Assembly (NCBI GenBank): GCA_964529415.1
Contig: CAZGWD010000001.1
Span: forward strand, 1 to 64,000
Reading direction: 5' to 3'
From: CAYMPH01 sp964529415
Lineage (GTDB): Bacteria > Spirochaetota > UBA4802 > UBA5550
Length of the DNA stretch: 64,000 nucleotides
Position numbers and translations under genes: made by a program. Shown in pieces: positions 43,534 to 52,547 of the stretch. Below the pieces are notes generated by a model that was given only the letters and a program-made list of their open reading frames with translations, was not told the DNA's origin and did no database searches. Every line of letters begins with the position of its first letter. Within the stretch, counting starts at the first letter, position 1.

Positions 43534-45612
43534 TTACTTATCCGAAATTTTAGAAAAATCTATAAGATTATTAAAATTGGAAAGGATTCCCTCAAGAAGA
43601 GCCAGCCTGTTTTCTTTAATATCTGTTCTTTTATCCATAACAAGAACTTTATCAAAAAATGAATCTATTATCTGCTTTCCGTTTATTAGAAGACCGAAAA
43701 GTTTAAGGTATTCGCTATTTTTTATATAATTTAGTATTTCTTCTTTTCTTTCTTTAAAAAATAAATTCAGATCCTTTTCTTCTTTTTCCTCAAGAAGAGA
43801 TTCGCTGAATTTTAGATTTGCACTGGAGTTTTCCTTTCTAAAAGAAAACACAATATTATTCATTCTCTTAAAACTGAGAAGCATTTCAGAAAATTTTTCA
43901 TCCTTGCGGAATTCATTCACGCTTTTAGCGCGCCTGAACATCTCCAGATAATCTCCGCTGTTGATTGAAAGGCATGCATCTATTTCATCGTGTGAAAATC
44001 CGTTTTCAATAAAAATTGTTTTAGCTCTGCCGTTTACGAAATCCAGAACTTTTTCAAAAACGGTATTTCCATCTTTATAGTTATTCTTAATCTTTTCAAA
44101 AATTTCTTTCAGGTTTATGGAAATATTATTGCGGATAGCCATTTCAACAACAGCGTTTGCCTGCCTTCTTAATGCATACGGATCCTGTGATCCTTTAGGA
44201 ATATTACCGACAGAAAATGAACCGAATAGATTATCGAGCTTTTCCGATATTGATACAGCAACTGAAACAATATGTTCAGGAACAAAATCCTTCTGAAATT
44301 TCGGCCTGTACTGGTCTTCAATTGCAGCTGCAACTTCCGTAGCTTCCCCATCCATCTGCGCGTAGATTCTTCCAATTTTTCCCTGAAGAGAAGCAAATTC
44401 AATTACCAGCGCTGTGTTTAGATCTGTTTTGCTTAATTCTACTGCTCTATTAATTAAAGCAGCTTCTTTATCTTTTATTTTCAGCTGATTAATTAGTGCT
44501 TCAGAAACTTTCTTCATTCGGCTGATTTTATCATACACTGAGCCAAGATCCTTATGGAACAGAATATTTTTTAAACTATCGACTCTGTCGGAAAGTTTGA
44601 GCTTCCTGTCTTCATTAAAGAAAAATCTCGCGTCATTGAACCTGGCTCTTATAACTCTTTCATTACCGGCTTTAACAAATTTTGTTTCAGGATTATTTGA
44701 GACAACCAGAAACTTATTTGTAAGGTTTCCGTTTTGTTCAATTACTGCAAAATATTTCTGATGTATTTTCATTTCCGCAATTAAAACCAGAGCCGGAATT
44801 TCAAGGAAAACTTTATCAAATTCGCATTCTACTATGTGAGGATTTTCAACTAAAAATGAAACAGTTTCAATCAGCTCTTCATCCTCAAGAAGGATTCCGC
44901 CTGCTTTCCTTGCTTTCATTGCAAGCGAGTTTCTGATTATTTCTTTTCTCTCAGTATGATCAGGAATTACTCCTGCTTTTTTTAATGAAGCTTCATATTC
45001 TGATATTTTGCTGATTTTGATATATTCATTATGCTGGATAAAATGTCCTCTAACAGTTGAACCGGACTTGATGCCGTCATAATCAAAATCTATTGTTTTA
45101 TCGTTAAACATTATTAGAAAATATCTGAGAGGTCTTGGAAATGATATTGTTTTGTCACTCCATTTCATTTTTTTTGGAAATGGAGTAGTATCAAGAATCT
45201 GTTTTATAATTTCAGGAATTATTTCTTCTGTTTTTTTGGAATCAAGTTTCTTTCTGGCAAAAACATATTCGCCTTTTCCTGTATCGTGCTTATATATATC
45301 TTCAATCTTAAGACCATTACCCTGTAGAAATCCCTCAAGCGCTTTCGCTGGCTTCCCGTCAGCACCATAAGCTGCCTTAATTGAAGGCCCTTTGATCTCG
45401 GCAATTTCATCTTTCTGAGTTGCAGCCATTCCGGCAGCCTGGATGATAAAACGCCTTGGAGTTGCAAAAACACGGATATTACCGGCATCAATTCTTTGTG
45501 CAGCAAGTATTTCTTTAAATGAAGATTCTATAAATGAAATTGCAGGAGAAAGATATCCTGCAGGTATTTCTTCAGTTCCTATTTCACAAAGAAAGTTTGC
45601 ATTTTCAAGCAT
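43534..45612 (-). CDS. glyS: Glycyl-tRNA synthetase beta subunit
   Basis: 692 residues, the normal length. The N-terminus CEIGTEEIPAGYL and blocks FPKKMKWSD and VRARF-type (RVIRARFNDARFF) are diagnostic. It needs the alpha subunit GlyQ for aminoacylation; glyQ is usually next door but is not in this window. It follows the M23 peptidase by 14 bp. Confidence 0.96.
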   Translation of the reverse strand: MLENANFLCEIGTEEIPAGYLSPAISFIESSFKEILAAQRIDAGNIRVFATPRRFIIQAAGMAATQKDEIAEIKGPSIKAAYGADGKPAKALEGFLQGNGLKIEDIYKHDTGKGEYVFARKKLDSKKTEEIIPEIIKQILDTTPFPKKMKWSDKTISFPRPLRYFLIMFNDKTIDFDYDGIKSGSTVRGHFIQHNEYIKISKISEYEASLKKAGVIPDHTERKEIIRNSLAMKARKAGGILLEDEELIETVSFLVENPHIVECEFDKVFLEIPALVLIAEMKIHQKYFAVIEQNGNLTNKFLVVSNNPETKFVKAGNERVIRARFNDARFFFNEDRKLKLSDRVDSLKNILFHKDLGSVYDKISRMKKVSEALINQLKIKDKEAALINRAVELSKTDLNTALVIEFASLQGKIGRIYAQMDGEATEVAAAIEDQYRPKFQKDFVPEHIVSVAVSISEKLDNLFGSFSVGNIPKGSQDPYALRRQANAVVEMAIRNNISINLKEIFEKIKNNYKDGNTVFEKVLDFVNGRAKTIFIENGFSHDEIDACLSINSGDYLEMFRRAKSVNEFRKDEKFSEMLLSFKRMNNIVFSFRKENSSANLKFSESLLEEKEEKDLNLFFKERKEEILNYIKNSEYLKLFGLLINGKQIIDSFFDKVLVMDKRTDIKENRLALLEGILSNFNNLIDFSKISDK

Positions 45613-45626
45613 TTGATTTATCCATT

Positions 45627-46607
45627 TTATCTGCGTTTTAACAAGCTATAAGGATTTTTTGGTGATCCGTTTTTGATTATTTCGAAATGTATATGAGCGC
45701 CGGTTGATAAACCGGTATTCCCGCTTCTGGCAAGATACTGACCCTGTTTAACATACTGGCCCTGCTTTACACCTATTCTTGAAAGGTGGGCATATAAAGA
45801 TTTCCAGCCACCGGGGTGAGCAACAATTACAGCATTTCCGTATGCGCCAAGCCACCCGGCATATGTAACCTGACCGTATCTGGTAGCCTTGACAGATTCA
45901 TAATTTGCCCTGATATCGAGCCCCTGATGAAATTCCCTTGAGTTCCAGTCAAAAGGGCTTCTTCTCCATCCGAAGCCGCAAGTTATTGTTCTGTTTGATA
46001 CAGGCCATAAAAAACCCTGAACAATATTCTGAGGTTTTGCATCCGGAATGAAAAGCACAGTTCCAAGCGGAATAAAGTCTGCATTTTTAAATTCATTCTC
46101 ATCAAGAATTTTGGTGATTGAAATTCTATATTTTGAAGCAAGTGCTGATAATTTTGTACCCTTCTCGGTTTTATACAACATCCCGTCTCTGCTGGGAATT
46201 TTCAGCATTGTACCAACAGGAACCATATCATAGGATGTAAGATTATTGCTTCCGCAAATAGTATCAACAGATACGCCGAATTTCCTTGCAAGAACGCCAA
46301 GTGTTTCGCCCTTACCTACTTTATGCTCTCGAATGGTTAATTTTGTGTCTGATGAAGGGGCATTGAAATCAGTCTGTTCTGAAAGTAATAGATTGTTTTT
46401 TAAATTTTCATCTTCAATGGATTCCGTGCTGCTGTTTCCGGGAATGAAAATATAGAACAGTAATGCTGCAGCTGCTATAGGAAAAATAAAATATGAGGAA
46501 TATCTTAAAATCAGCCCTGTGGAGTATATTCGGCTGATTTTCAGTTTCTTCATAATCTTTGGGTTTCTTTTTGCCAAATACAAAAACCTTATCTTAAACT
46601 CTGTCAT
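45627..46607 (-). CDS. LysM-M23 peptidoglycan hydrolase
   Basis: 326 residues. One membrane anchor (about residues 35-55), two LysM domains (about 105-150 and 155-200; REHKVGKGETLGVLARKFGV), then an M23/LytM metallopeptidase (about 205-326) with HQGLDI (zinc His/Asp), YGNAVIVAHPGG and HIHFEI. All zinc ligands are present, so it may be an active endopeptidase of the periplasm. The start at 46607 has AGGTG upstream. A downstream ATG at 46553 lacks one. Confidence 0.9.
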   Translation of the reverse strand: MTEFKIRFLYLAKRNPKIMKKLKISRIYSTGLILRYSSYFIFPIAAAALLFYIFIPGNSSTESIEDENLKNNLLLSEQTDFNAPSSDTKLTIREHKVGKGETLGVLARKFGVSVDTICGSNNLTSYDMVPVGTMLKIPSRDGMLYKTEKGTKLSALASKYRISITKILDENEFKNADFIPLGTVLFIPDAKPQNIVQGFLWPVSNRTITCGFGWRRSPFDWNSREFHQGLDIRANYESVKATRYGQVTYAGWLGAYGNAVIVAHPGGWKSLYAHLSRIGVKQGQYVKQGQYLARSGNTGLSTGAHIHFEIIKNGSPKNPYSLLKRR

Positions 46608-46800
46608 TCACCTGAGGGTGCAAGACCCGCGAAAGCGGTAATCTATTTTTTATTCATATGGGAATCTAAATCTTTTAAGAATAAAATTTAAATTATAAAA
46701 AAATTTCTCTCTTAATAATATCGGAATTTTTTAATTCAAATTTGATATATTTTTAAACAATTTAAAACTGAACAAACAACCTTGTAATATAAATTATATT

Positions 46801-47202
46801 TTATCTTTGATCAGGAAGTTTGTTTAAATTAAATGCATTCTCAACAATCTTTTTAGGATCAACCTTCTGTCCGCCTGTTATTATAAAATTGCCCATCAGT
46901 ACAACGCCTTTCTGTACATTTATAACCGGAGCAGTAATATCACCAAGAACCTTTGCTGTTTCAAGAAGACGAACTTCATTAAATGCATTAATATTGCCAA
47001 TAACAGTTCCGGCAATTACAACTGATTTTGCAACTATATCAGTTTTTACTCGTCCGGTTTCACCAACTACAAGTTCTTCGTCAGTTTTAATTTCACCTTC
47101 AAATTTACCGTCAATTCTCAGCGATCCGCTGATATAAAATTTACCTTCAAAGCTTGAACCTTCACCTATTGTGCTGTTCATTCCTTCATTTTTCTGTGCC
47201 AT
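46801..47202 (-). CDS. Bactofilin
   Basis: 133 residues from the ATG at 47202 (GAGGTA upstream). The bactofilin core has the repeating pattern of a right-handed beta-helix: GSSFEGKFYISGSLRIDGKF, then GEIKTDEELVVGETGRV and AKSVVIAGTVIGN. It polymerises into cytoskeletal filaments that localise cell-wall enzymes; the neighbouring M23 peptidase fits this well. A longer frame to 47256 runs into the GC-rich repeat and is not coding. Confidence 0.92.
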   Translation of the reverse strand: MAQKNEGMNSTIGEGSSFEGKFYISGSLRIDGKFEGEIKTDEELVVGETGRVKTDIVAKSVVIAGTVIGNINAFNEVRLLETAKVLGDITAPVINVQKGVVLMGNFIITGGQKVDPKKIVENAFNLNKLPDQR

Positions 47203-47232
47203 AGCTTTTACCTCAAAATTAAATTCTCTCTT

Positions 47233-47416
47233 CCCCCTGTCCCCCGAAGGGGGCACGCGAATAAAACTTTTCCTTTGATATTTCTTCTATAATTCCTTTT
47301 TATAATCTTAATACAATTTTATAAATTTGAAACTATTCATGAATTTCTGTAAAATTTTTTCTATATAAAATTATAATAAATTTCCCCGCAATCGCCCCCT
47401 CTGGGGGACGGGGGGT
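47233..47416. repeat. GC-rich element with inverted ends (MITE-like)
   Basis: The left end CCCCCTGTCCCCCGAAGGGG (from 47233) and the reverse complement of the right end (CCCCCCGTCCCCCAGAGGGG, to 47416) are inverted near-copies. Each contains its own small hairpin (47241-47253 and 47395-47407). The AT-rich 140-bp middle has no coding frame. The element is related in composition and layout to 24130-24265 and fills the gap between the M16 peptidase stop and the bactofilin start. Confidence 0.55.
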
Positions 47417-47421
47417 TAATC

Positions 47422-48693
47422 CTATGCTAAACTTAGATCCACTTTTGTTTTTGCAAAATCCTTTAAATCACCGACAGATATCATTGAAAGCCTCTGTTTT
47501 GAAAAAAGCCTGTCAACTATCTCTTTAAAATCATCTCTTTTAATGCTGTTTATCTGAACAGACAATTCATTAAAATCAAATGATCTTCCGAATGTTATTT
47601 CATTTTTAGCCAGCTGACCCATTCTAACTTCAGGACTTTCAAGACTTAAAGCAAGGTTTCCCTTCATAAATGTTTTTGCATCCTGAATCTCTTCGTCAGT
47701 AACATTTTCTGATTGAATATCTTTGCATTCCTTAATTATCAGCTCAAGAGCCTTGTAGAATTTTTCAGGAACTGTTGCACAGTAAATGCCGAAAATTCCA
47801 TAATCGCTGTATGAAGAATGAAATGAATAAATTGAATAGCTGATGCCTTCTTTTTCCCTGATATTCTGAAAGAGCCTTGAAGACATGCTGCCACCAAGAA
47901 TGGTGCTCAAAGCATAGAGAGGCCATCTGGCATCATCATTTTTCTTTATGCCGTCAACTCCAAGACAAAAATGCATCTGTTCAAGATCTCTGTTGAAATG
48001 TTCAACATCAATTCGCTTTGGAGGATTTGCCTGTATGACTTCAATTTCAGTTTTAACAGGATCGGTTTTGCTGAAATATTTTTCAACAAATTCCCTTGCC
48101 TGGTTTTCAGTAAACTTTCCTGCAATTACAAGAATAGCATTGTCATTTCTGTAAAATCTTTTATAAAAGCCATCAAGACTTTTACGATCAGCATTTTTTA
48201 TAGTATCAACTGTTCCAAGTATGGAATGGCTTAACGGGTGACCGAGAAGCATTTTTTCCATAAACATATCATGCACAAACTCATCAGGAGTATCTTCATA
48301 CATCCTGATTTCCTCAATAATTACATTTTTTTCTTTTTCAAGTTCTTCAGAATCAATGAGGGAATTATAATACATATCTGAAAGTACATCCAGCGCAAGA
48401 TCAAGATAATCAGAAATCACGTTAATATAATAGCAGGTATATTCCCTGTTCGTGGCGGCATTGTGCTGACCGCCGACTCTGTCTATCAAGCGCGCAATAT
48501 CTTTTGCAGATTTAGTCTCAGTGCCTTTAAAAAGCATGTGTTCAACAAAATGAGCATACCCATATTCCTGCGATATCTCATTTCTTGAGCCGGTTTTAAC
48601 CCATAATCCGGCAGAGATTGACACAACACTGTCAATAGGATCAAGAATTACAGTTAACCCGTTTTTCTGTTTATATTTTATTACATTGCTCAT
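47422..48693 (-). CDS. M16 family zinc metallopeptidase
   Basis: 423 residues with the inverted zinc motif H48-x2-E51-H52 (HFVEHMLFKGT) and the distal Glu region in TNREYTCYYI. It belongs to the pitrilysin/processing-peptidase family regularly found downstream of pnp (YmxG type). Its ATG overlaps the pnp TGA by one base. Likely cytosolic; the substrate is unknown. Confidence 0.93.
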   Translation of the reverse strand: MSNVIKYKQKNGLTVILDPIDSVVSISAGLWVKTGSRNEISQEYGYAHFVEHMLFKGTETKSAKDIARLIDRVGGQHNAATNREYTCYYINVISDYLDLALDVLSDMYYNSLIDSEELEKEKNVIIEEIRMYEDTPDEFVHDMFMEKMLLGHPLSHSILGTVDTIKNADRKSLDGFYKRFYRNDNAILVIAGKFTENQAREFVEKYFSKTDPVKTEIEVIQANPPKRIDVEHFNRDLEQMHFCLGVDGIKKNDDARWPLYALSTILGGSMSSRLFQNIREKEGISYSIYSFHSSYSDYGIFGIYCATVPEKFYKALELIIKECKDIQSENVTDEEIQDAKTFMKGNLALSLESPEVRMGQLAKNEITFGRSFDFNELSVQINSIKRDDFKEIVDRLFSKQRLSMISVGDLKDFAKTKVDLSLA

Positions 48694-50774
48694 CAGCTGT
48701 TTAATGCATCCTTTCTGCTTAAATCCAGTCTGCCCTGGTCGTCAATTTTAAGAACTTTAACTTTTACTTTATCGCCTACATTTACTATATCAGTAACATT
48801 AGTTACTCTTTTCACATCAAGTTTCGATACATGAAGAAGCCCTTCTTTTCCCGGAAGAATCTCCACAAAAGCTCCGTAATCAGTAATCCGCTTTACTGTG
48901 CCCATGTAAATTTTATCCACTTCAACATCCTGGATCATGCTGAGAATTATATCAGCAGCAGCATCAATTGATTTCTGATCCACAGCTGAGATTGTAATTG
49001 TTCCATCATCTTCAATAGAAACATTAGCTCCGCTGTCTTCAATAATCTTCTTGATAATTTTTCCGCCGGAACCAATTACTCCGCCGATCTTATCAGGATT
49101 AATTTTTATTGTTCTGATCTTTGGTGCATACTTGGAAAGGGTTTTTTCCGGAGCTGATATGAAGCTGTTCATTACTTCAAGAATTTTCAAACGGCCTTTG
49201 CGGGCCTGCTCAAGAGCGTGCTTCATAATTTCTATGGTAATGCCTTCAATCTTTATATCAAGCTGAAATGCTGTTATTCCTGTGTCTGTTCCTGCAACCT
49301 TGAAATCCATATCGCCAAGATGATCCTCAAGACCGAGAATATCTGAAAGAACTGCGAATTTACTTCCTTCCATAACAAGACCCATTGCTATTCCTGCAAC
49401 AGCTGCTTTTAATGGAACTCCTGCATTGAACATTGAAAGAGATCCTGAACACACAGAAGCCATGGAAGATGATCCGTTGGATTCAAGAATTTCAGAAACC
49501 TGCCTTACAGTATAAGGAAATGCTTCTCCATTCGGAACAACATATTCCAGAGATCTTTCAGCAAGCATTCCGTGACCGATCTCTCTTCTTCCTGTAAAAC
49601 CTGTTCTGCCTGTTTCACCAACTGAAAAAGGAGGGAAATTATAATGAAGCATAAATGTCTTTTTGCTTTCGCCTTCAATACTGTCAACTTTCTGAGCGTC
49701 GTCACCTGTACCAAGAGTGGTAATTCCAAGACTCTGTGTTTCACCTCTTGTGAAAACTGCAGAACCGTGAGCGCGGGGAATAATTCCAAGCAGAACATCA
49801 ATCTGTCTGATGTCTTCAAGTGTGCGTCCGTCTGCTCTTTTGCCCTCTTCCAGAATTCTTTTTCTTACAATCTCACCGTCGAGACTGTCAAAAATTGCTG
49901 ATGCATCTTTAATTGTATCAGGAAAAGTTTCTTTTAGTTCTGCTATTCCTTTTTCTCTTACAGTATTATATGCGTTTTCTCTTTCTTTTTTCTTGGTGAA
50001 ATTTTTAAGATTTTCAAGTTCAGAGAAATATCTGTTTTTTATTTCATTTTTAAGATTTGAATCAACTGAACATGAGGTATAGCTCATGGTTGGTTTTGAA
50101 ATTTTAGCTGCAAATTCCTCCTGGGTTTTACAGATTCTTTTAATCTGCTCATGAGCAAGTTCAATAGCTTTTATCATGTCATCTTCACTGACATTTTTTG
50201 AAGAACCTTCAATCATTGTAACAGCCATGATTGTTCCTGCAACTATAAGATCTATATCGCTCTCAGGCATTTGTGAAAATTTAGGATTTATTATCCATTC
50301 ACCACCAACTCTGCCGACTCTTACTGCTCCAACAGGGCCGTGAAACGGAATTCCTGAAATCATTACTGCTGCTGAAGCTGCATTGATCGCAGCAACATCC
50401 TGCTGATTTTCAGCATCCGCAGAAAGCGTATAAAGGATTACCTGAACTTCGTTTAGAAAGTCTTCAGGGAAAAGAGGGCGCATTGGCCTGTCGCAAAGTC
50501 TTCCTGTTAGAACTTCCTTGTCAGATTGACGTGTTTCTCTTTTGATAAATCCGCCGGGGAATTTTCCGGCTGCGTAGGTTTTTTCTCTATAATCTACAGA
50601 TAGAGGGAAAAAATCCTGGCCCTCTTTTACAGAACGGGATGCTACCGCTGAAGCAAAAATTACAGTTTCCCCGTAAGTCAGGAAAACTGAACCATCGGCC
50701 TGCTTCGCAAGATAACCTGTGTTAAAAGTCATCTTTTCAGAACCGATATCAAGACTGAATTCAATACCTTTCAT
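48693..50774 (-). CDS. pnp: Polyribonucleotide nucleotidyltransferase
   Basis: 693 residues. Two RNase PH domains (FKRETRQSDKE-type GGFIKRE; RAHGSAVFTRGETQ), then KH (about 555-615, IGGVIGSGGKIIKKI) and S1 (about 620-690, YGAFVEILPGKEGLLH). It degrades RNA phosphorolytically from the 3' end. The upstream hairpins at 50839-50933 are candidates for autoregulation. Confidence 0.97.
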   Translation of the reverse strand: MKGIEFSLDIGSEKMTFNTGYLAKQADGSVFLTYGETVIFASAVASRSVKEGQDFFPLSVDYREKTYAAGKFPGGFIKRETRQSDKEVLTGRLCDRPMRPLFPEDFLNEVQVILYTLSADAENQQDVAAINAASAAVMISGIPFHGPVGAVRVGRVGGEWIINPKFSQMPESDIDLIVAGTIMAVTMIEGSSKNVSEDDMIKAIELAHEQIKRICKTQEEFAAKISKPTMSYTSCSVDSNLKNEIKNRYFSELENLKNFTKKKERENAYNTVREKGIAELKETFPDTIKDASAIFDSLDGEIVRKRILEEGKRADGRTLEDIRQIDVLLGIIPRAHGSAVFTRGETQSLGITTLGTGDDAQKVDSIEGESKKTFMLHYNFPPFSVGETGRTGFTGRREIGHGMLAERSLEYVVPNGEAFPYTVRQVSEILESNGSSSMASVCSGSLSMFNAGVPLKAAVAGIAMGLVMEGSKFAVLSDILGLEDHLGDMDFKVAGTDTGITAFQLDIKIEGITIEIMKHALEQARKGRLKILEVMNSFISAPEKTLSKYAPKIRTIKINPDKIGGVIGSGGKIIKKIIEDSGANVSIEDDGTITISAVDQKSIDAAADIILSMIQDVEVDKIYMGTVKRITDYGAFVEILPGKEGLLHVSKLDVKRVTNVTDIVNVGDKVKVKVLKIDDQGRLDLSRKDALNS

Positions 50775-50838
50775 TATATACCTCTCATATTATTTTTACG
50801 GCACTCGGGATATAATGTTTTCAATATCAGAATCCAGA

Positions 50839-50884
50839 AGTCAGAAATAAGAACAAAGAGAGGCGCTTATTCGCATTTCTAACT
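50839..50884 (-). promoter_or_regulatory. pnp leader stem-loop
   Basis: On the minus strand AGTTAGA (50884-50878), a 6-nt bulge, then AATAAG (50871-50866) pair with CTTATT (50851-50846) and TCTGACT (50845-50839). It lies between rpsO and pnp, where E. coli has the RNase III/PNPase autoregulatory hairpin. Function inferred from position. Confidence 0.5.
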
Positions 50885-50912
50885 CCTATATCCTGATAAA
50901 TAATTATATACC

Positions 50913-50933
50913 CGGCCGCTGATTAAGCGGCCG
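50913..50933 (-). promoter_or_regulatory. Perfect hairpin after rpsO
   Basis: CGGCCGCT (50913-50920) and AGCGGCCG (50926-50933) form an 8-bp GC-rich stem 16 bp past the rpsO stop. The following minus-strand sequence is AT-rich but lacks a real T-run, so it is a weak terminator/processing hairpin allowing read-through to pnp. Confidence 0.6.
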
Positions 50934-50948
50934 TAGGAGCCGGAATAT

Positions 50949-51209
50949 TTACCTTCTTAAGCCAAGAGTTTTTATTATTTCCCTGTAGCTTGCCAGATCC
51001 TTTCTTTTAAGATAATCTAAAAGTCTTCTTCTCTGACCAACAAGTTTTAAAAGTCCCCTTCTTGAATGAAAATCCTTCTTGTGAACTTTAAAGTGTTCAG
51101 TAAGATAAACTATTCTATCACTCAAAAGAGCAATCTGAACCTCAGGGGAACCTGTGTCAGTTTCGTGTTTTTTAAACTTGCCAATAATCTCTTTTTTATC
51201 GCCTTGCAT
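50949..51209 (-). CDS. rpsO: 30S ribosomal protein S15
   Basis: 86 residues from the ATG at 51209, with GGAGGAAG upstream. The core HETDTGSPEVQIALLSDRI and DFHSRRGLLKLVGQRR is the S15 signature. Slightly shorter than the usual 89 residues. It binds 16S rRNA and initiates assembly of the platform. A frame extension to 51257 is not used. Confidence 0.97.
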   Translation of the reverse strand: MQGDKKEIIGKFKKHETDTGSPEVQIALLSDRIVYLTEHFKVHKKDFHSRRGLLKLVGQRRRLLDYLKRKDLASYREIIKTLGLRR

Positions 51210-51234
51210 TTTGTTTCTCTTCCTCCAAAAATTA

Positions 51235-52131
51235 TTATGATTTCCTATTAAATACATTAAGATAATTAATATGCCAATTATTTAAATCTATATCTGCCAT
51301 TGCAATTAGATTTTTATACTGGTCGAAAACAGTAAATATTCCGTTTTTCTTCCCGCTTATATCAATTGCATCAGATCTATCAAATATTGCTCCATTAAAA
51401 ACTTTATACATTGCAGTATCGTTTACTGTCACGGAACTGAAAGTGCTTAAAGCTGAATTCATCGGGACTATAAAATTTTTCAGGCTCTTTTTGTCAGATA
51501 CATAGGCTTCGACTTCATTAAAATCCGCTGCATCCTCAACCATAAAATCACCGGATTTTATTCTTCTGAGAGCTTTTAAATGAGCCCCGCATCCAAGCTC
51601 CAGTCCGATATCTCTTGCAATAGCCCGGATATATGTACCCTTTGAGCAGAAAACTTTAATATCGAACTCAGCTTCTTCCGGTTTGAAATTTTCCATACTG
51701 ATTGAGTATACTGTAACCGGCCTTTTCTGCAATTCAAGATCTTTTCCTGATCTCATCAAATCAGAAGCCCTTTTCCCGCTGATTTTCAGCGCTGAATACA
51801 AAGGAGGCATCTGATCTATACTGCCTGAAAATTTTAAAAGAACATCGCTTATTTTTACTTCAGAAATTCCATCTGCCGGATTCTGTGAAATAATATTTCC
51901 CTCGGAATCATCTGTATCAGTTGAAATGCCAAGCTTTACAGTTCCGACATAAGCTTTATCGTGTTCCAGAAAAAATCTTGAAAGCTTTGTCGCTCTTCCA
52001 GTTGTAAGAACCAGAAGACCGGATGCAAATTTGTCCAAAGTTCCCGAATGCCCTGCTTTTTTAAGCTTAAGCATTCTTTTTATTTTTCCTACAGCATCGG
52101 AAGATGTTATATCTGCAGGCTTATCTATCAA
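51235..52131 (-). CDS. truB: tRNA pseudouridine(55) synthase
   Basis: Makes pseudouridine 55 in the T-loop of tRNA. The catalytic block KKAGHSGTLDKFASGLL has the active-site Asp in GTLD. YSALKISGKRA and CSKGTYIRAIARDIG are also conserved. The TTG at 52131 gives 298 residues beginning MIDKPADITSS, but the conserved strand before DKP (SVILIDKPADI) continues upstream, where only non-standard starts (ATT at 52158, ATA at 52149) exist before the in-frame stop. The true start may be the ATT at 52158 (307 residues). Confidence 0.92.
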   Translation of the reverse strand: MIDKPADITSSDAVGKIKRMLKLKKAGHSGTLDKFASGLLVLTTGRATKLSRFFLEHDKAYVGTVKLGISTDTDDSEGNIISQNPADGISEVKISDVLLKFSGSIDQMPPLYSALKISGKRASDLMRSGKDLELQKRPVTVYSISMENFKPEEAEFDIKVFCSKGTYIRAIARDIGLELGCGAHLKALRRIKSGDFMVEDAADFNEVEAYVSDKKSLKNFIVPMNSALSTFSSVTVNDTAMYKVFNGAIFDRSDAIDISGKKNGIFTVFDQYKNLIAMADIDLNNWHINYLNVFNRKS

Positions 52132-52167
52132 TATTACCGAGTCTTCTATTTCTGCAATCCGCTATTT

Positions 52168-52545
52168 TTATTTTTCTGATTCATCCGGTTCGTTTGATTC
52201 TGAATTATTTTTATTAACGCTTTCAATCAAACCGACCATTTCCACTGCATCTATTACTGATGAATCAAGAACAAACCTTATATGAGGAGTCATTCTTATC
52301 TGCAGAGCCTTGCCTAACTTCGCCTGAATAAATCCTTCAGAAGAACGCAGTCCCTCAAGAGATTTTCTTATATCATGAGGATTTCCAAGAACAGATATTC
52401 CGATTTTAGCATGAGTCATATCCTTGTTGAGTTCTGCCTTGGTAATAGTGACAAAACCAATTCTCGGATCCTTGATTTCTTTTATTATAAGATCGGCAAC
52501 AATTCTTCTGATCTGTTCCTCGAGCTTTAATTTCCTGTGTGACAT
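52168..52545 (-). CDS. rbfA: Ribosome-binding factor A
   Basis: 125 residues with the KH-like core EEQIRRIVADLIIKEIKDPR and VTITKAELNKDMTHAKIGISV. It assists late maturation of the 30S subunit (17S to 16S rRNA). It follows infB by 2 bp. The C-terminal tail is rich in Asn, Ser and Glu. Confidence 0.95.
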   Translation of the reverse strand: MSHRKLKLEEQIRRIVADLIIKEIKDPRIGFVTITKAELNKDMTHAKIGISVLGNPHDIRKSLEGLRSSEGFIQAKLGKALQIRMTPHIRFVLDSSVIDAVEMVGLIESVNKNNSESNEPDESEK

Positions 52546-52547
52546 TT

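Noticed and set aside
47203..47256. N-terminal extension of bactofilin (MPPSGDRGKREF)
   Set aside because: Encoded by the GC-rich repeat; a good start with Shine-Dalgarno exists at 47202.
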